This document shows positions 10,885-22,250 of a DNA stretch of 64,000 nucleotides, piece by piece (within the stretch, counting starts at the first letter, position 1; the number at the start of each line of letters is the position of its first letter). A program made the position numbers and the translations under genes. This stretch comes from Multifurca ochricompacta (taxonomy: Eukaryota; Basidiomycota; Agaricomycetes; Russulales; Russulaceae). The stretch spans positions 415,265-479,264 of the forward strand of contig WTXG01000014.1 of assembly GCA_022496185.1 (NCBI GenBank), given 5' to 3'. The notes beneath the pieces were generated by a model. That model made no database searches and was not told the origin of the DNA. It worked only from the letters and a program-made list of their open reading frames with translations.

Positions 10885-13331
10885 TCACAGGAAGCCAAGC
10901 TTAAGGTTAAGGCCAAGAGACAGAGGGCTTACGGCGGGTAACGGTCCCGGCCGCAAGACAAACTTGTTAGTAGTCGAAGGGATGAGTTGGCCACTGCCGT
11001 AGGTTGACTCGGCTTTTGTAGCTAACAACGGATGTGCCCCGGTATTAAAGACATCTGGAAATCATATTAAGATGTGCTCCCCCTGAACCCATAGAAAGAA
11101 TAAAAGTTCACAGTCGTCGAGGCTGATATGGCTTGGGTCATCAAAGGTGAGGTATCTATAAGCACAGAGGTCATCTATGCTGAGCTGGTATTAGGGAACG
11201 AGGATCCCACTTACAGATACTTAAGCACTTCCGCAAACCAGAAGCTCTCAGTTACATCAAGTTTTCCGGTCTGGGGGTCGTTCACGTCAAAGATCCCAGT
11301 AAAGCCCGTTGGTGTAGACAAAAAGGTTTGGAAACTGGCGACTGCACTCTGTGCACGTTGTAGATAAACAGGGTCGCCCGTAACACGCCAAGCATAAAAG
11401 TTACTCTCCAACACTTCAGGGCGCTGGACATAGACTGCATCAGTGATGTAGTAACCGTGCTCCTGGTAAAAAGCTATCTGATCGTCGGAGGGATTGCTAC
11501 CTCCAGTGAAGTTCCCGTCTGAGGAAATATATGCGAATGCTTCTGGGCCGATCTTGGTTCTAGATCAAATTCAGCTACGAAGATGATTCCATCGTACGAC
11601 GAAAAATACATACGCATCACCCGCGTACGTGTTCCAACAGGCATCGTTCAGCTGCAAAGCGAGGTTGACAATCGTGTCGTTACTAGTCAGCTTCCCACCT
11701 GGCGCAGTTGCGTTGGTTCCGTGATTAGCAGCAAGGACAAGGACAAAGCGGTATTACCAAGCAACCAATTTCCAGCGTAGAAGCAGGCAAGATGTGATCC
11801 CACATGACGGATACGTCTTTCATCATCAAAATCTGCCAAGTAGACATGATTTCCTATGGTTGAAGTCTACACGGTTGTGAGCGGTAAGTGTAACACCGTG
11901 GGTAAGCATAATCCAGCTGACCTTGACCAGAATTTTGATCGAGGAATCAACTGCGGTCAACCAGGAATCTGCGAAGACGTTGTTGTTTGTGTTTGATAGT
12001 TGTGCGTACTTGATAAGATATTCGAAATAGCTATCAGACCCCCCTCCCCAAGTCTGGGACAAAATCATTCAGCCAGCATTTACGCTTTTCAAACCCGATT
12101 GGCATACCACATATCCGCCAACAGGGTCACCGGTGCCAGGGTATATTCCTTGTCCAGGAAGGTCTGGATATGGATATGCTTAGATTGAATCTTCTACTAT
12201 CCGCGAAAAACCTACAGGGAAGAGGCGTAGGCTAAATGACGCATTAGACGTGGATAATTGAGTGCCGGAAAGTGCTCATTCTACTTACGTTGTCCGCTAT
12301 TTTGAGCACCGAACCCTCCGCTAACTTCCTGTAAGTGTCGTTACCGGTATATTCGCTCAGACGGGACCACTCTAGCGTAAGCTACAGGTATAGTGGTGAG
12401 CCCAGTCCGTGCAACCTAATCAACGTTGTGACGCACCGTCCCAGCCTCGGCAATGTTTGACTGAGAATGGATGTCAGATCACGTTACGACCGTCTGACAG
12501 AGACAAACCGTTTGAATGATAGGCCGGTTGGTACTGAAGTTTATAGAGTCGAACGGAATGGCATTGTCCTAGATCATTGTGATGTCAGTGAGGTGACCCA
12601 TGGTCACCAAAGTGTACTTACTCGAGACCAGCCAAGTGAAAGGCGGTCAGCAAGTTGCTTCGCTTTATCGATTAAAAAGGAGTGCTGCTTCCCGCTGAGC
12701 TCATACGCGCTGATAAGTCCCCCTAGGTAATGAATGGTACTCTCGAAAATGCTGTCAGAAGTCATCAGTAGCGTTCATACTTTGTTCATTTAGTAAATTA
12801 CCTGACGAGGTGGGGGGTTTCGATTTCGTGAAGTCAATGGTTTGAGTGAAATTGAGCGCCTCTTCGAAGAAGTCCTGTATGATTGATGATGCCGTCATAC
12901 AATGCGGGAGAGAGCGAGCAAAATACAATTACAGTTAAATTCATGATATACTGGAATCTTGGGGTGAGCTCAGAACCACATTTAAAGACACCCTTACACA
13001 CCATGGTGGACATCGCATCTACGATGGTAGCACCCCACCCATTCTGAAAGTCCGACGGCCTTTGACTTAATGGCTCAACCTCGTCGTGGCCGAAAGCGAA
13101 GCTCCTATGGTATACATCACAAACCCAGCTCCAGTAACGACGGTGCAGGTGTATGTTGTGTGCGTACCTGTATGCATTGTAGCTCTGGTTGAAGATCCTG
13201 ACAACTGAGTCGCGATCTGCAGCCGCACTCGAGGGGACCTCGAGACCAGGAAGTTGGACATAGCCTGCCTGAACGACAGCAGGGGCAGAAACAAGACAAA
13301 TGGCGAAGAGTTTCAAGTAAGCCCCCCGCAT
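10885..13331 (-). CDS. GH47 class I alpha-1,2-mannosidase, copy B, with altered Ca2+-site motif
   Basis: Tandem paralogue of copy A, same strand and same exon order. The ATG at 13331 opens a signal peptide (MRGAYLKLFAICLVSAPAVV). Blocks seen are AFGHDEVEP, NGWGATIVDAM, ESTIHYLGGLISAYELSG, SNIAEAGT, LTLEWSRLSEYTGNDTY, WGGGSDSYFEYL (about 12010-12055), GSHLACFYAGNW, RPEVLESNFYAWR (about 11390-11425) and SFWFAEVLKYL. The final motif reads NTGAHP at 11029-11046 where copy A and the family have NTEAHP, so an invariant acidic residue next to the Ca2+-binding Thr is Gly. The C-terminal tail to the stop at 10885-10887 is longer than in copy A and resembles nothing. The gene may be losing function or may have diverged. 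Some exon joins are inferred from copy A. Confidence 0.82.
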
Positions 13332-13994
13332 GACAAAAGAACAGGTAGCAGTCGGGTAGGGAAGACACGGCCATGGCACCTGGATAAATCATTTTATATT
13401 CATGAAGTGCAATGGTCAGCTAGACCATGGGCAAAACTTGCGAACAGGGCGGAACGAAGCAAGGAACCTGTTCGGATCCCATGGGACCCTACCGAAGTTC
13501 CATCTCTATAGGTTACTCTCGGGTGAGCCTGCTAGTTTCATGATACAAATTTCGGCAAAGGAGCCCTCAAGAGCGTTGAACATGCTTCTTGAACATGAGT
13601 CCTCATGGCTCGTATTATGTCTAAATAAAGAAAAACTTGGAACACGTCACCCGGTGATCTTTTGAACCATGTGCCGCTCGCTACATACTACTAAGAAATA
13701 CGACTAAAAAATTGGAGATAAACCGATATTCTGCATGAAATCAATTGTTCGTTAATTAATACAAGAGAATTCGGTTAAATGATTTACGTTGGTTTCAATG
13801 GAAGGTATAGAGTCCGTGCTGCCTCATTTATTCATCAACCCCCTTCAGGTTGTCATCTCCGGCCACAGTCAAAGGATGTAATGCCATTCAAGGTAGTATT
13901 GAAAAATGGGTATTCGTTTTATACCACTTACATTCCTAGATTGGGCTTGTTGTATACTGTCCTCATGTGTATAAAAGACAGTATCTTTGATCTA
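13332..13994. promoter_or_regulatory. upstream region of GH47 copy B
   Basis: 663 bp between the 3' end of the F-box gene and the GH47 copy B start, both on the minus strand. Small plus-strand ORFs here lack any recognisable motif. It should contain the copy B promoter; no specific site is identified. Confidence 0.4.
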
Positions 13995-15877
13995 CTAAGC
14001 TTCAAGAGTATTCGACATATTCGATGTATTCGACGTATCCGAATTGGATCCAACATGGAAGTTTTTCCCTGAGCCTACATTTCTATCTGCAATTGCATGA
14101 GGGTCATGAAAAAAATCTTCGTCGCCCATGGGAAAGATCTTGTGTCTATGACAGCACAAGTCTTCGTTACCGCGTGCCCTCAACAAAGATACTCAAGGCA
14201 CACCTTTCTTTCGCGTGGGACACCAGGCCATTGAACGTGAACCATCTCTGCACATGACTGTCGCCGGTCCGCGACAACCGCGGCGGTGTTGGCTTAAGAG
14301 TTCTGTATCGGCAATGGCGACAAGCAAATGTCTTCGTTTGCCTTATCTCTTTCGCTTCATTGTTGCGAGACGAGTACCACGCGAATGATCCCGCCTCATA
14401 CAGATGATCGACTGTCATAATAGCAGTCTCGCTCCTAAAAATCAGTGTGACTTTCATTATATCATGTCTATGGCAATGACCAGCCTAGAAACAGGGAAGT
14501 TAGAAGAGGAAGGAGACCTCAAGCACAAAATGACGGGATACCAGGCGCTCGAAGTCCATCACAATTGGTGAATCGCATGAGTTGCATACAAATCTTGCAC
14601 CGAAGCGTTGGAGTTGCTCCCTCGTCTCTGGATTTTCTGCCTCGAGCACAGTCAGGTCAAGGGCTTGTGAAAGCACCGCTATGGCCTGCGAGCGAGCGAG
14701 CTTATATTTATTAGCGATTGTCAGACCAAACTCGTACCTTCTGATCAGGGGCGAATTGCTCAGCCTTCCACTTCCTCTTCGCTGCCCCCTTTTTTGGACG
14801 ACCTATACACTGGTGCACGCATGCCTCGCGAAATTCTAGTGATTGCGGGGTACCATACTGCTTTGGCGTATCGTGGCATAAAGTGCATATAAAACGAGAT
14901 GTGACTCGCTCAGCAGGATGGAGGACCCTCGTCGATGCGCTTTTCCAGTTTGGTCGTCCCAGCATTGCGTCAAACTTTCCCAGCGCAGTGTCCACCCATC
15001 TCTTGAGATCTTTACTGATCATGCCACCTATGAGTTTGGAACGTTTTAACTCGGATTCTAGGGCGTGCTGAGCTTTAGCGGGGTTTGATAAGGAGGAACG
15101 GCTTGTATCCGATGAAAACGGTGTCGCGTCTTCTCGATCTTGTAGGGTTTTGACGATGGGGAGCTCCCGAAACTCGGCCAAAGTGGGAACAGCGGCATAG
15201 CACTTGTCATCGACGAGGTCATTGTAGTGCCGAGTCATAACCGCTCTTCTAATCTGCTGGGCATGCGCCTTCTGTCTACGTCTTTTGTTCTCCAGCTGAG
15301 AAAGAATTTCAACATCGATTTTTGCAAGGAGTAAGCGCACAGCTGTGATTCCGTTACACCGTTACAGCTTTTTCTATTGACGAAAATTTAAAGCATACCA
15401 CTTTCTGAGATCATCTCCAGGCGCGCATTGTGGCTTCGGTGCAAAGAGCAGTAAGTGGGGCTATTCAGAAGATCTTGCAGACTCCAACCGGTTTCGGCTG
15501 CTAGACCCCGAGAGCTAGACCAAAGGTTGAGTCGGGCGAAGAGCAGAGACGATAAAGAGGTCCAACACCCACAAATCCATATTTAAACCCCTTATGACTC
15601 GGTATTGATAGCACCACTGTTGGCTCCATTCATAAAGAGGCTTTGCATGCTACAATCCAGTCGGCAAAAACCACACTGCATGAATATTTGAGCACGGACC
15701 TCGAGTGCTTGATGCTGGCGACGGATATCAGACTCAAGGAGCTGATGCGCACCATCAGCGCAAGGATTATAGTTGTTAGTGCAAAAGAACTTGCCTGTAA
15801 GTATTCTTCCTGAGATGTGCCCCCCGCGATCATTTCTTCATACTCCGTTCTTGCTTTTTCCAAGTCGGTCAAAAGAC
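13995..15877 (-). CDS. C-terminal two thirds of an F-box/zinc-finger protein, eight exons
   Basis: Exons 15795-15877, 15700-15741, 15573-15649, 15399-15514, 14738-15342, 14542-14700, 14204-14484 and 13995-14145 join in one frame (about 504 codons). The protein starts with a coiled-coil-like stretch (LLTDLEKARTEYEEMI, LLESDIRRQHQALE, HAKPLYEWSQQWCYQYR), then a basic region and three Cys/His clusters: CTLCHDT, CNSCDSP with GHCHRHD, and CRHC followed by FTFNGLVSHAKERH. The tail is a TSNTSNMSN repeat encoded by a 9-bp DNA repeat (14009-14044). This order (F-box, coiled region, C-terminal finger ending in NGLxSH) is a common, functionally uncharacterised Agaricomycete F-box type. The matching F-box N terminus lies at 26600-26939 and 16567-16727, displaced by Gyp1. 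Intron 15742-15794 is GC-AG. The first exon's start is not known. Confidence 0.6.
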
Positions 15878-15970
15878 CTGATCATTGATTATTGAGTTAG
15901 GAGATCAGGCAGGGACCCTGTTGCGAGACCCGAGTAAATGCACAGTAGTGATAAGGATCATCTTCACACC

Positions 15971-16332
15971 TAGTGATGTTCCAGCCCAGCTTGGCCCAAA
16001 AGCCACAGCTTTGGCTCGGCCTGAGGCGGCTCCAGCTTTCCTGAAGTCTGGGCCATGGCTTTTGGCAGAGAAAATTTATGACATATAACCAGTAGTTATA
16101 GTTCAGCTAATCCAAATCTGACTTAGTGTGTTACATATTGCAAAGCTATATCAAAGAAAAAGTTTGAAATGCTGCGATAAACATGATCACGTGACCCAAA
16201 TCAACCACTTTGTGATCAGATTTCTACTGATTTTGACAATTGCTATTGCACTTGTATGTGCTGTTGAAAGCCATGGCCTGAGCCGGCGGCTTTGGCTTTT
16301 AGTTTCTCTGAGCTGGGCCAGGCACATCACTA
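15971..16332. mobile_element. 362-bp hAT-like MITE with decayed TSD
   Basis: Terminal inverted repeats begin TAGTGATGTTCCAGCCCAGC and, on the other strand, TAGTGATGTGCCTGGCCCAG. Flanking octamers are TTCACACC (15963-15970) and TTTGCACC (16333-16340), which differ only where an original CG would have become CA on one side and TG on the other. No coding capacity. The ends are rich in AAGCC-like motifs, as in hAT1. It lies in the middle of the F-box gene, probably in an intron or a now lost exon. Confidence 0.75.
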
Positions 16333-16566
16333 TTTGCACCAGAGTCAGCATGTGAGACAGCGTGGAAGACTACACACCCACTAGGCAGTGAATTAACAGG
16401 TAATTCCAAACATCTCAACCTCTGTCTAATAAAGTATTTGCTTGGCTCTGAGTTGACTGGGGGTGGATGGCGTTGCAGAGTGACTAGGTCACTTGTGGCC
16501 AGCTGGGTCAAGGGTGTGGTGGCTGATGAAAGGACAAAGACACACTTAAAGAAGGTTTCACGGCAT

Positions 16567-16727
16567 TCATGCTACCAAAGCATAAGCAAAATGCCAATAT
16601 GCGATAAATACAGTACACACATCCCTGCATAATCGAACTCTGGCTACAAATGAGATGAACATCCGCTTTGTCGGGGTGTTGCAAACCTGCTTGAGTCGTA
16701 GGTATAAGGATTGGGCTAGAGAGCAAG
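16567..16727 (-). pseudogene. middle part of the F-box gene, 3' of the Gyp1 insertion
   Basis: This segment continues, in frame and without loss, the F-box open frame that stops at 26600 on the other side of Gyp1. Counting the GCAAG target duplication once, 340 + 161 nt give 167 codons to a TGA at 16567-16569. It contains SLAQSLYLRLKQVC and RMFISFVARVRLCRD, the position where family members have a Cys-containing finger. A GTGTGT donor-like site after RLCRD suggests that the real exon ended there and spliced onward to the exons below 15877. Confidence 0.6.
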
Positions 16728-17338
16728 TGTCACAGCTAGGTGCAGCACTGTGTCTATGTTCTGGGTTTCAAGGTCGAGTTATCAAGACTTCAAGTTCTCC
16801 TAAGTCAAGTCGAGGTATGCCGGTCAAGGGCATGCACGCGAGACAAAGTCGAGCAGCGACGCTAAGTCCTGCCACAAGTATTCTGGGGTCGAAGTCCTTC
16901 TAAGGCGCAAACTTAGAAGGTTCAAATGGGAGTTTCTTAGTTCAGTGAAGTGAGTCCTAAACACCTGTATTGAATACAGAAGAACAGACTTAACGTCTTG
17001 TCCTTTCTACTAGGGTCTTTATATACATGTATGCTGGTAGGGAGACTATTCTGGTAGTTACTGGAGCTTTCACTAGACAGTCTAATGGTTGTACAGTAGA
17101 ATGTCCCAGAATGATATAGATGGTGGAGGGGTTATGCCCTCTACTACTGATCAGTAAGCAGATGAGTAAGATCCTCAGTAAGCAATCAGTCAGCAGTATA
17201 AATGATAGGTCATAAGTCCTTTATCAGCACATCATGTGGTAAGAGTAGCATGTGGAAAGTAAAGAAGGAAGAAAAGGAAAAAGAAGAAAAGCGAGTCACA
17301 TGTCCTTGACCCTTGTACCAGCCTAGGGAACCGTCACA
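16728..17338 (-). repeat. Gyp1 3' LTR
   Basis: 611 bp; begins TGTCACAGCTAGG and ends GGAACCGTCACA on the plus strand. Matches 25985-26594 almost perfectly. Confidence 0.93.
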
Positions 17339-17990
17339 TTACTCCCTTTGTAGGTCCCTGTCTGACCTCAGACAGTTGGTCAGTCACCCCGAGGTTGATC
17401 AACATCGAGTGGTGGTAGATGGCGTGTGCGGTGGCAATGAGGGAGATGTCGACTTCCTGGTCCACCAGCCTGTAGGACTGCATGTAACATGTATTTTCGA
17501 CTTTTGCGTTTCGGCGTTCAACCTCGCGTTTCGGCGTTTTGTCACTTATCACTCCAGGGCTATACATATTAGACTTCTCCTTTTATTTACATCTAGACTA
17601 GCATGACTTCTAATGACGTAGCCCCTCCTTATCCACCTACATCTCCCACTGGTTTGCCCAGACTGCTCACCCCTCCATGATGTAGCTGTGACATAGCTAT
17701 GACCCAGCCCTATCAGTCGTCATAGGCCTAGATAGTTATGTTAGTTTACTGTCAATATCCCTGTATTTAAGGACCTACCAGTTCACAGAGACAGACCAAG
17801 TCTGTTCTCCTGTGCCAATACAGGTGTTCCATATCAGACAAGAACCTTGATTCCACTTGAGCCCCTAAGCCGCACCTTAGGAGTCTTTGTCCCCAGTATC
17901 TAGTGACAAGACTACGCGTCTCTGTCCAATTTCGACTCGCGCGCGCGTCCGCTGCGACCTCCAGAGCTTGAACGACTTGGTGATCCCCTT

Positions 17991-18813
17991 TGTTACGAAT
18001 CCCATCCCTTCCTACTTTCTTTTTCCTGCCCAACGATGACCCCTCTCTGCCGCCTACGCTTCACTACCAGATCACGTCTCCATCGTGGGACCCGTCACGT
18101 GCCCTTCGTCCATCCCCGTGACCTGTCTGCTTGTTCATGTTTACTTGCTTGTTTCTCTGCTTATCGCTTCTCGCTTATCGCTTCTCGCTTATCGCTTCTC
18201 GCTTATCGCTTCTCGCTTATCGCTTCTCGCTTATCGCTTCTCGCTTATCGCTTCTCGCTTATCGCTTCTCGCTTATCGCTTCTCGCTTATCGCTTCTCGC
18301 TTATCGCTTCTCGCTTATCGCTTCTCGCTTATCGCTTCTCGCTTATCGCTTCTCGCTTATCGCTTCTCGCTTATCGCTTCTCGCTTATCGCTTATCGCTT
18401 ATCGCTTATCGTTTATCTCCTTATCATACGATCGGACATTTACTTAATCCCCTATCAGTAGAAGCCAGGCTTTATGCCCTCCGCTTCCAGATATTTGGGC
18501 CCACTTGACTCCGTATCCTTATCGCGTAGACGCCCACTGCTTTATGTATATAAGTCCGTCATAGCTACCTAGTAGACCTTAGACTCGACTTATTGAATAC
18601 ATCGGTGCTTGTCTTCCGGACTTCCCCTTGAAAGCTCTGACTCGACCGTCTCAAGTACTTCTGGTACTTTCCACTCAACATCGTCTTAGAGTACAGCCTC
18701 TTTGACTTTGACTCTTCCCGCATAACTCCAAGAGACCCCATTGGTCTCTTATCTGATATACGAACGAACGCTGTCACACAAGTCGTGTGGAACGTCCCGC
18801 ACCGGACGTAACA
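17991..18813 (+). repeat. solo LTR (Gyp2 family) with expanded minisatellite, TSD CCCTT
   Basis: Begins TGTTACGAAT and ends GGACGTAACA, flanked by CCCTT on both sides (17986-17990 and 18814-18818). It is 823 bp against about 590 bp in sister copies because of a 14-bp minisatellite (18159-18411). It is inserted in the 3' region of Gyp1 beyond ORF3. Confidence 0.92.
18159..18411 (+). repeat. minisatellite, about 16 copies of a 14-bp unit
   Basis: Unit CTTATCGCTTCTCG, about 16 near-perfect copies, ending in several copies of the half unit CTTATCG. All three plus frames stay open through it, which generates spurious ORFs rich in Ser, Leu, Ala and Arg. Sister LTRs have only a few degenerate units at this place. 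Confidence 0.9.
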
Positions 18814-18836
18814 CCCTTGAAGCATTGATACTTGAT

Positions 18837-19981
18837 TTAATCTCCTTGATGCGAATTGACTTGCACACAGTTAGCACCTGGCTGTGACACTGCACGTAAT
18901 TCAGGGTGTGGGGCAAAGCGGGCAGCTTGAGTGGGAGGAATGGCGCGTGAAGGGGCAAAGGCATAGGTGAGGTGGGGGAAGAGTCGATAGTAGAGGTCAT
19001 TCCTTGACATGGCATGCCTGGCAGAGTGGATGTCCTGTTGGGCTTGGTCTGCGCGTCGTCGCCAGTGAGCAAGGTTACGTCGAGCTTCATCCAGATGGTA
19101 AGTTGCATAGCGGAAGCGAGTGACCTCAGCCCAGGCTCCAGGATCATGCAGGTTGTCCAGCGCCACATTAATGAGCGGGGTATAGGTCTGGTTGTCGTCA
19201 AAGAGTTGCTGTTGATGGAGGGATAGGAGGGGGTTGGGCCATGTGCAAAGCGGTAGTAGGTAGTGGCGTAAAGTGGGGCATCAGTTATGGGATGACGCAC
19301 TCCCATAGTGAAGTAGACATGAGGGTTAGCACAGTGGTAATCAAAGGCAACCCACCTAGCGACAGCGAAGTGGCCAGTATTGTCTGCTATCTGGTGTGGG
19401 ATAAAGGAGGGGGAGTGCACATGATTGCGGCGGAAAGGGGGGCCTGGTGAGTCAAAGTCGGAACTTAATTCATGGATCTCGTGTTGTGTTTGCATGATAA
19501 ACTCCTTGCCAGGTAGCTGGGAGAAGTCAGGGGTCATCGGGCGGTAGACCAGAGTAGGATCATCAGCTGGAGGAGCAGAGGTTTGTAGCCTAGCACGAGC
19601 TTCCTCCAGTAGAAGTAGCACCCTGTTGTGTATGTCCTCTTCTAGTGACTGATTTGTAGCTGTAAGAGTTATGGCCTGGGTGAGGTTGGTGGTGGGATTG
19701 TCAGACATTGTAAACGGGGTTTGAGGACGTGGTGGAGAGGGAATGGGTGTTGTGGTTGGTGTAGGTGGAAGAGTGGGGGCATCCTGTGGTCGTCTCAGTG
19801 CTGCTTTGGTGGCAGCATCCAGGGCAACAGATCGGGTGGCCTCAAAGACAACAGGATCATTGATAGGGGATGGGGCTCGTCCAGTGAGGGGGTGGCGAAA
19901 GCGAGATGTGGACATTCTTGGGGTGAATCTGTAGAATTTTCGTTCTTGTGTAAGGCGAGCTGGACGTTTTATACAAGCCAT
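18837..19981 (-). pseudogene. Gyp1 ORF3, extra ORF downstream of the chromodomain, frameshifted
   Basis: Starts with ATG at 19981, 72 bp after the pol stop. The first about 250 codons read in one frame (Pro/Thr-rich region with TPTTTPIPSPPRPQTPF, then PLYATTYYRFAHGP). The sensible continuation is in another frame (LHQQQLFDDNQTYTPLINV, AWAEVTRFRYATYHLDEA, a helix rich in Arg/Gln) to a stop at 18837, so an indel near 19215-19230 has broken it. It resembles Gyp2 ORF3 in position, in a shared D-x-P-x-Y pattern and an AEV-x-R block, but lacks the Cys/His knuckles. Function unknown. Confidence 0.6.
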
Positions 19982-20053
19982 TTGTCAGAAGAGAGATAAG
20001 AAAAAAAAAGGGTGGGGATGAAAGAGAAAGTTTGGGGTAGAATTACCCTCCCT

Positions 20054-20326
20054 TTAAGGGCGGTGGCGACCCTGACACCTAGGTAAGGAGTTATAGTATT
20101 GTTTGATAAGCTCAGGGGCATGGCAGTCGTCGTTGTTTACCCAGGAGTTGTCACTCGTGGGATATCCTTTCCAGCTGACAAGGAATTGCAGGTTCTGAGA
20201 GCACCCATGGAGTCGATGATCTAAGATGGCTTCCACTTTGTATTCTTCTTCATTGTTGACAATGTCAGGTGGAGGTCTTAAGAAGTTTGGGCCATGTGCA
20301 TCTGTTTCTTTGTAAGGGGACAGAAT
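20054..20326 (-). CDS. Gyp1 chromodomain at the end of pol
   Basis: Minus-strand C terminus of pol after integrase. Chromodomain signature: EEYKVEAILDHR, then LQFLVSWKGYPTSDNSW and the acidic patch leading to LIKQYYNSLP. In chromoviruses this domain binds histone-mark-bearing chromatin and directs integration. It is separated from the integrase by the solo LTR 20327-20914. Confidence 0.85.
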   Translation of the reverse strand: MLSPYKETDAHGPNFLRPPPDIVNNEEEYKVEAILDHRLHGCSQNLQFLVSWKGYPTSDNSWVNNDDCHAPELIKQYYNSLPRCQGRHRP

Positions 20327-20914
20327 GTTACGTCTGGTGCAGGACGTTCCACACGACTTGTGTGACAGCATTCGTTCGTGATCAGATAAGAGATCAATAA
20401 GATCCCTTGGAGTTATGTGGGAGGAGTCAAAGTCAAAGAGGCTGCACTCTAAGACAATGTTGAACGGAAAGTACCAGAAGTACTGAGACAATCGAGATAA
20501 GGCCTTCAAAGGAGCGTCCAGAAGACAAGCACCGATGTATTCAATAAGTCGAGTCTGAGGTCTACAGAGTAGCTACAGTGGACTTATATACGTAATCCAG
20601 TGGGCGTCTATGAGATAAGATATCGGAGTCAAGTGGGCCCGAATATACAGAAGCGGAGGGCATAAAGCCTGGCTTCTGATAGGGTATTAAGTAAGTGTCC
20701 GGTCGTAACGATAACAAGATAAGAGATAGAGAGATAAGAGTCAACATGGGCAAATGACAGGTCAACAAGTACAATCAAGGTCACGGGGATGGAAGAAGAG
20801 CACGGGACGGGTCCCAGGATGGAGACGTGATCAGGAAGTGTAAGGTAGGCGGTAAAGAAGGGTCGTCATTGGGAAGAGTAAAGAAAACGGGGGCGGATGG
20901 CAGGGATTGTAACA
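20327..20914 (-). repeat. solo LTR (Gyp2 family) in Gyp1 pol, TSD CAGAA
   Basis: 588 bp, reverse orientation (plus strand begins TGTTACGTCTGG and ends GATTGTAACA). CAGAA flanks both sides (20322-20326 and 20915-20919). It interrupts the frame between the integrase C terminus (PPHMKIHNV) and SPYKETDAHG of the chromodomain segment. Confidence 0.92.
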
Positions 20915-20919
20915 CAGAA

Positions 20920-22250
20920 GGTCAATGTGGAAACATTGTGGATCTTCATGTGGGGTGGCAGACATAATCTGTAGGCCACTGGAGAGATTTGGTCTAAGAT
21001 CCAGAATGGGCCATAGCAGTGTGGGGCAAGTTTTGCTGAGGGGAAGTGCGTCTTGATGTTTTGACCCTCAAGCCAAACTTGTGAACTGACGGGGAACTCC
21101 GGGTAAGATGGGCGTGTAGCGTGTGAACGGAAGGCCGCTTCGGCTCGCATGCGGGTGTGTCATAGACTGTTTAGGCAGTCGTCTAGGCGAGGGACGTCCA
21201 TGTCGGATAATTCTGCCTTCCAATCCAGTGAAACACCGTGAAGTAGTGCATGTGGAGACAACTTAGTTCGATCGTGTGTCCAGGAATTATGGACATATTT
21301 GGCAAGCGGGAGGAAGTTGGCCCATCGATGTTGATCATTGCCGACCCAGAGGCGGAGGTATTGTTCTAACCATAAATTCATTCACTCGCTTGCCCCGTCC
21401 ATGCGAGGGTGAAATGCTGTTGATAGGTTCTGTTGAATCTGGAGGGTAGTCGCTAGTGCTCGAGAGAATTGAGAAGTGAAGTGCGGATCGCGATCTGAAA
21501 TGATACAGCGCGGGACGCCAAATAGCGGGAATACGTGTCGATAATAAAGTGTCGCAATTCCTTCACCTGTGATGTCTTTCGAGCACAGAATGAATTTAGC
21601 TGCTTTTGAACATCCTTGATCCACAATGGTTAGTACCGCGTCGTAGCAACCCGAGACAGGGAGATCTGTGATGAGGTCCATGGTGATGTATTGGAATGGA
21701 CCTGCGGACACTGGTACGTCTAGTGGGAAAAGCAGAACTTTCTTTGTTAGTTTAGGCTTATTCTCTTGACATGGTGCACAACCGCAAATATAATTGCGTA
21801 CGAAGTCCGTGAGTCCCGGGCCTTCGTAGTCCTGCTGAATTTTTCTAATGGTTTTATCGATGCCGGGGTGTCCCGCTAGGATATGGTCATGGTGCTGGTG
21901 TAGAATCTCTTGTCACTCGGATAACGTTTGAGGAAATGGGAGTTTATTGGTACGGGCTACCTTAACAAACAACATCGGTGGTAAAACAGTGATTGCTTCA
22001 TTATCGCTATCACCATGTTCGGCATCGGTCTGCGTGATAGCATGTCGGCTACCGTGTGTAGTTTGCCGGGGACATGTTCGAGGGAGAAATCGAAATCAGC
22101 TAATTCTTGAAGCCACCGTGCTTGGCGGCGATTGAGTTTTTGCGGTTCTTTGAAATATTGTAGATTGTTGTGATTGGTGTGCACTTGTACCTTGTCTTGG
22201 GCTCCCAGGAGATACTGGCGCCAAGTTCGGAAGGCGACCATAATCGTGAA
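20920..22250 (-). pseudogene. Gyp1 RNase H end and integrase, with stops
   Basis: RNase H tail with VHTNHNNLQYF and DFSLEHVPGKLHTVADMLS at about 22060-22200. The integrase core has FQYITMDLITDLP, IISDRDPHFTSQF and the region before AFHPRMDGASE (21382-21711). An in-frame TGA follows ASE at 21379-21381 and another follows DDCLNSL near 21157-21159. Gyp2 and family members have Arg-type residues there, so both look like CGA to TGA changes. The C-terminal GPFWILDQ fold is present up to the solo LTR. A third frame change lies near 21960. Non-functional copy. Confidence 0.75.

Noticed and set aside
18159..18411. Possible CRISPR-like array
   Set aside because: Units are contiguous without spacers, in a eukaryotic LTR; a minisatellite.
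18036..18508. Three overlapping plus-strand ORFs of 120-141 codons, Ser/Leu/Ala/Arg repeats
   Set aside because: Products of the 14-bp minisatellite, which has no stop in any plus frame; not genes.
18749..19300. C-terminal part of the 410-codon minus ORF in Gyp1
   Set aside because: After about 19220 the coherent protein is in another frame; the ORF continues into the solo LTR by chance.
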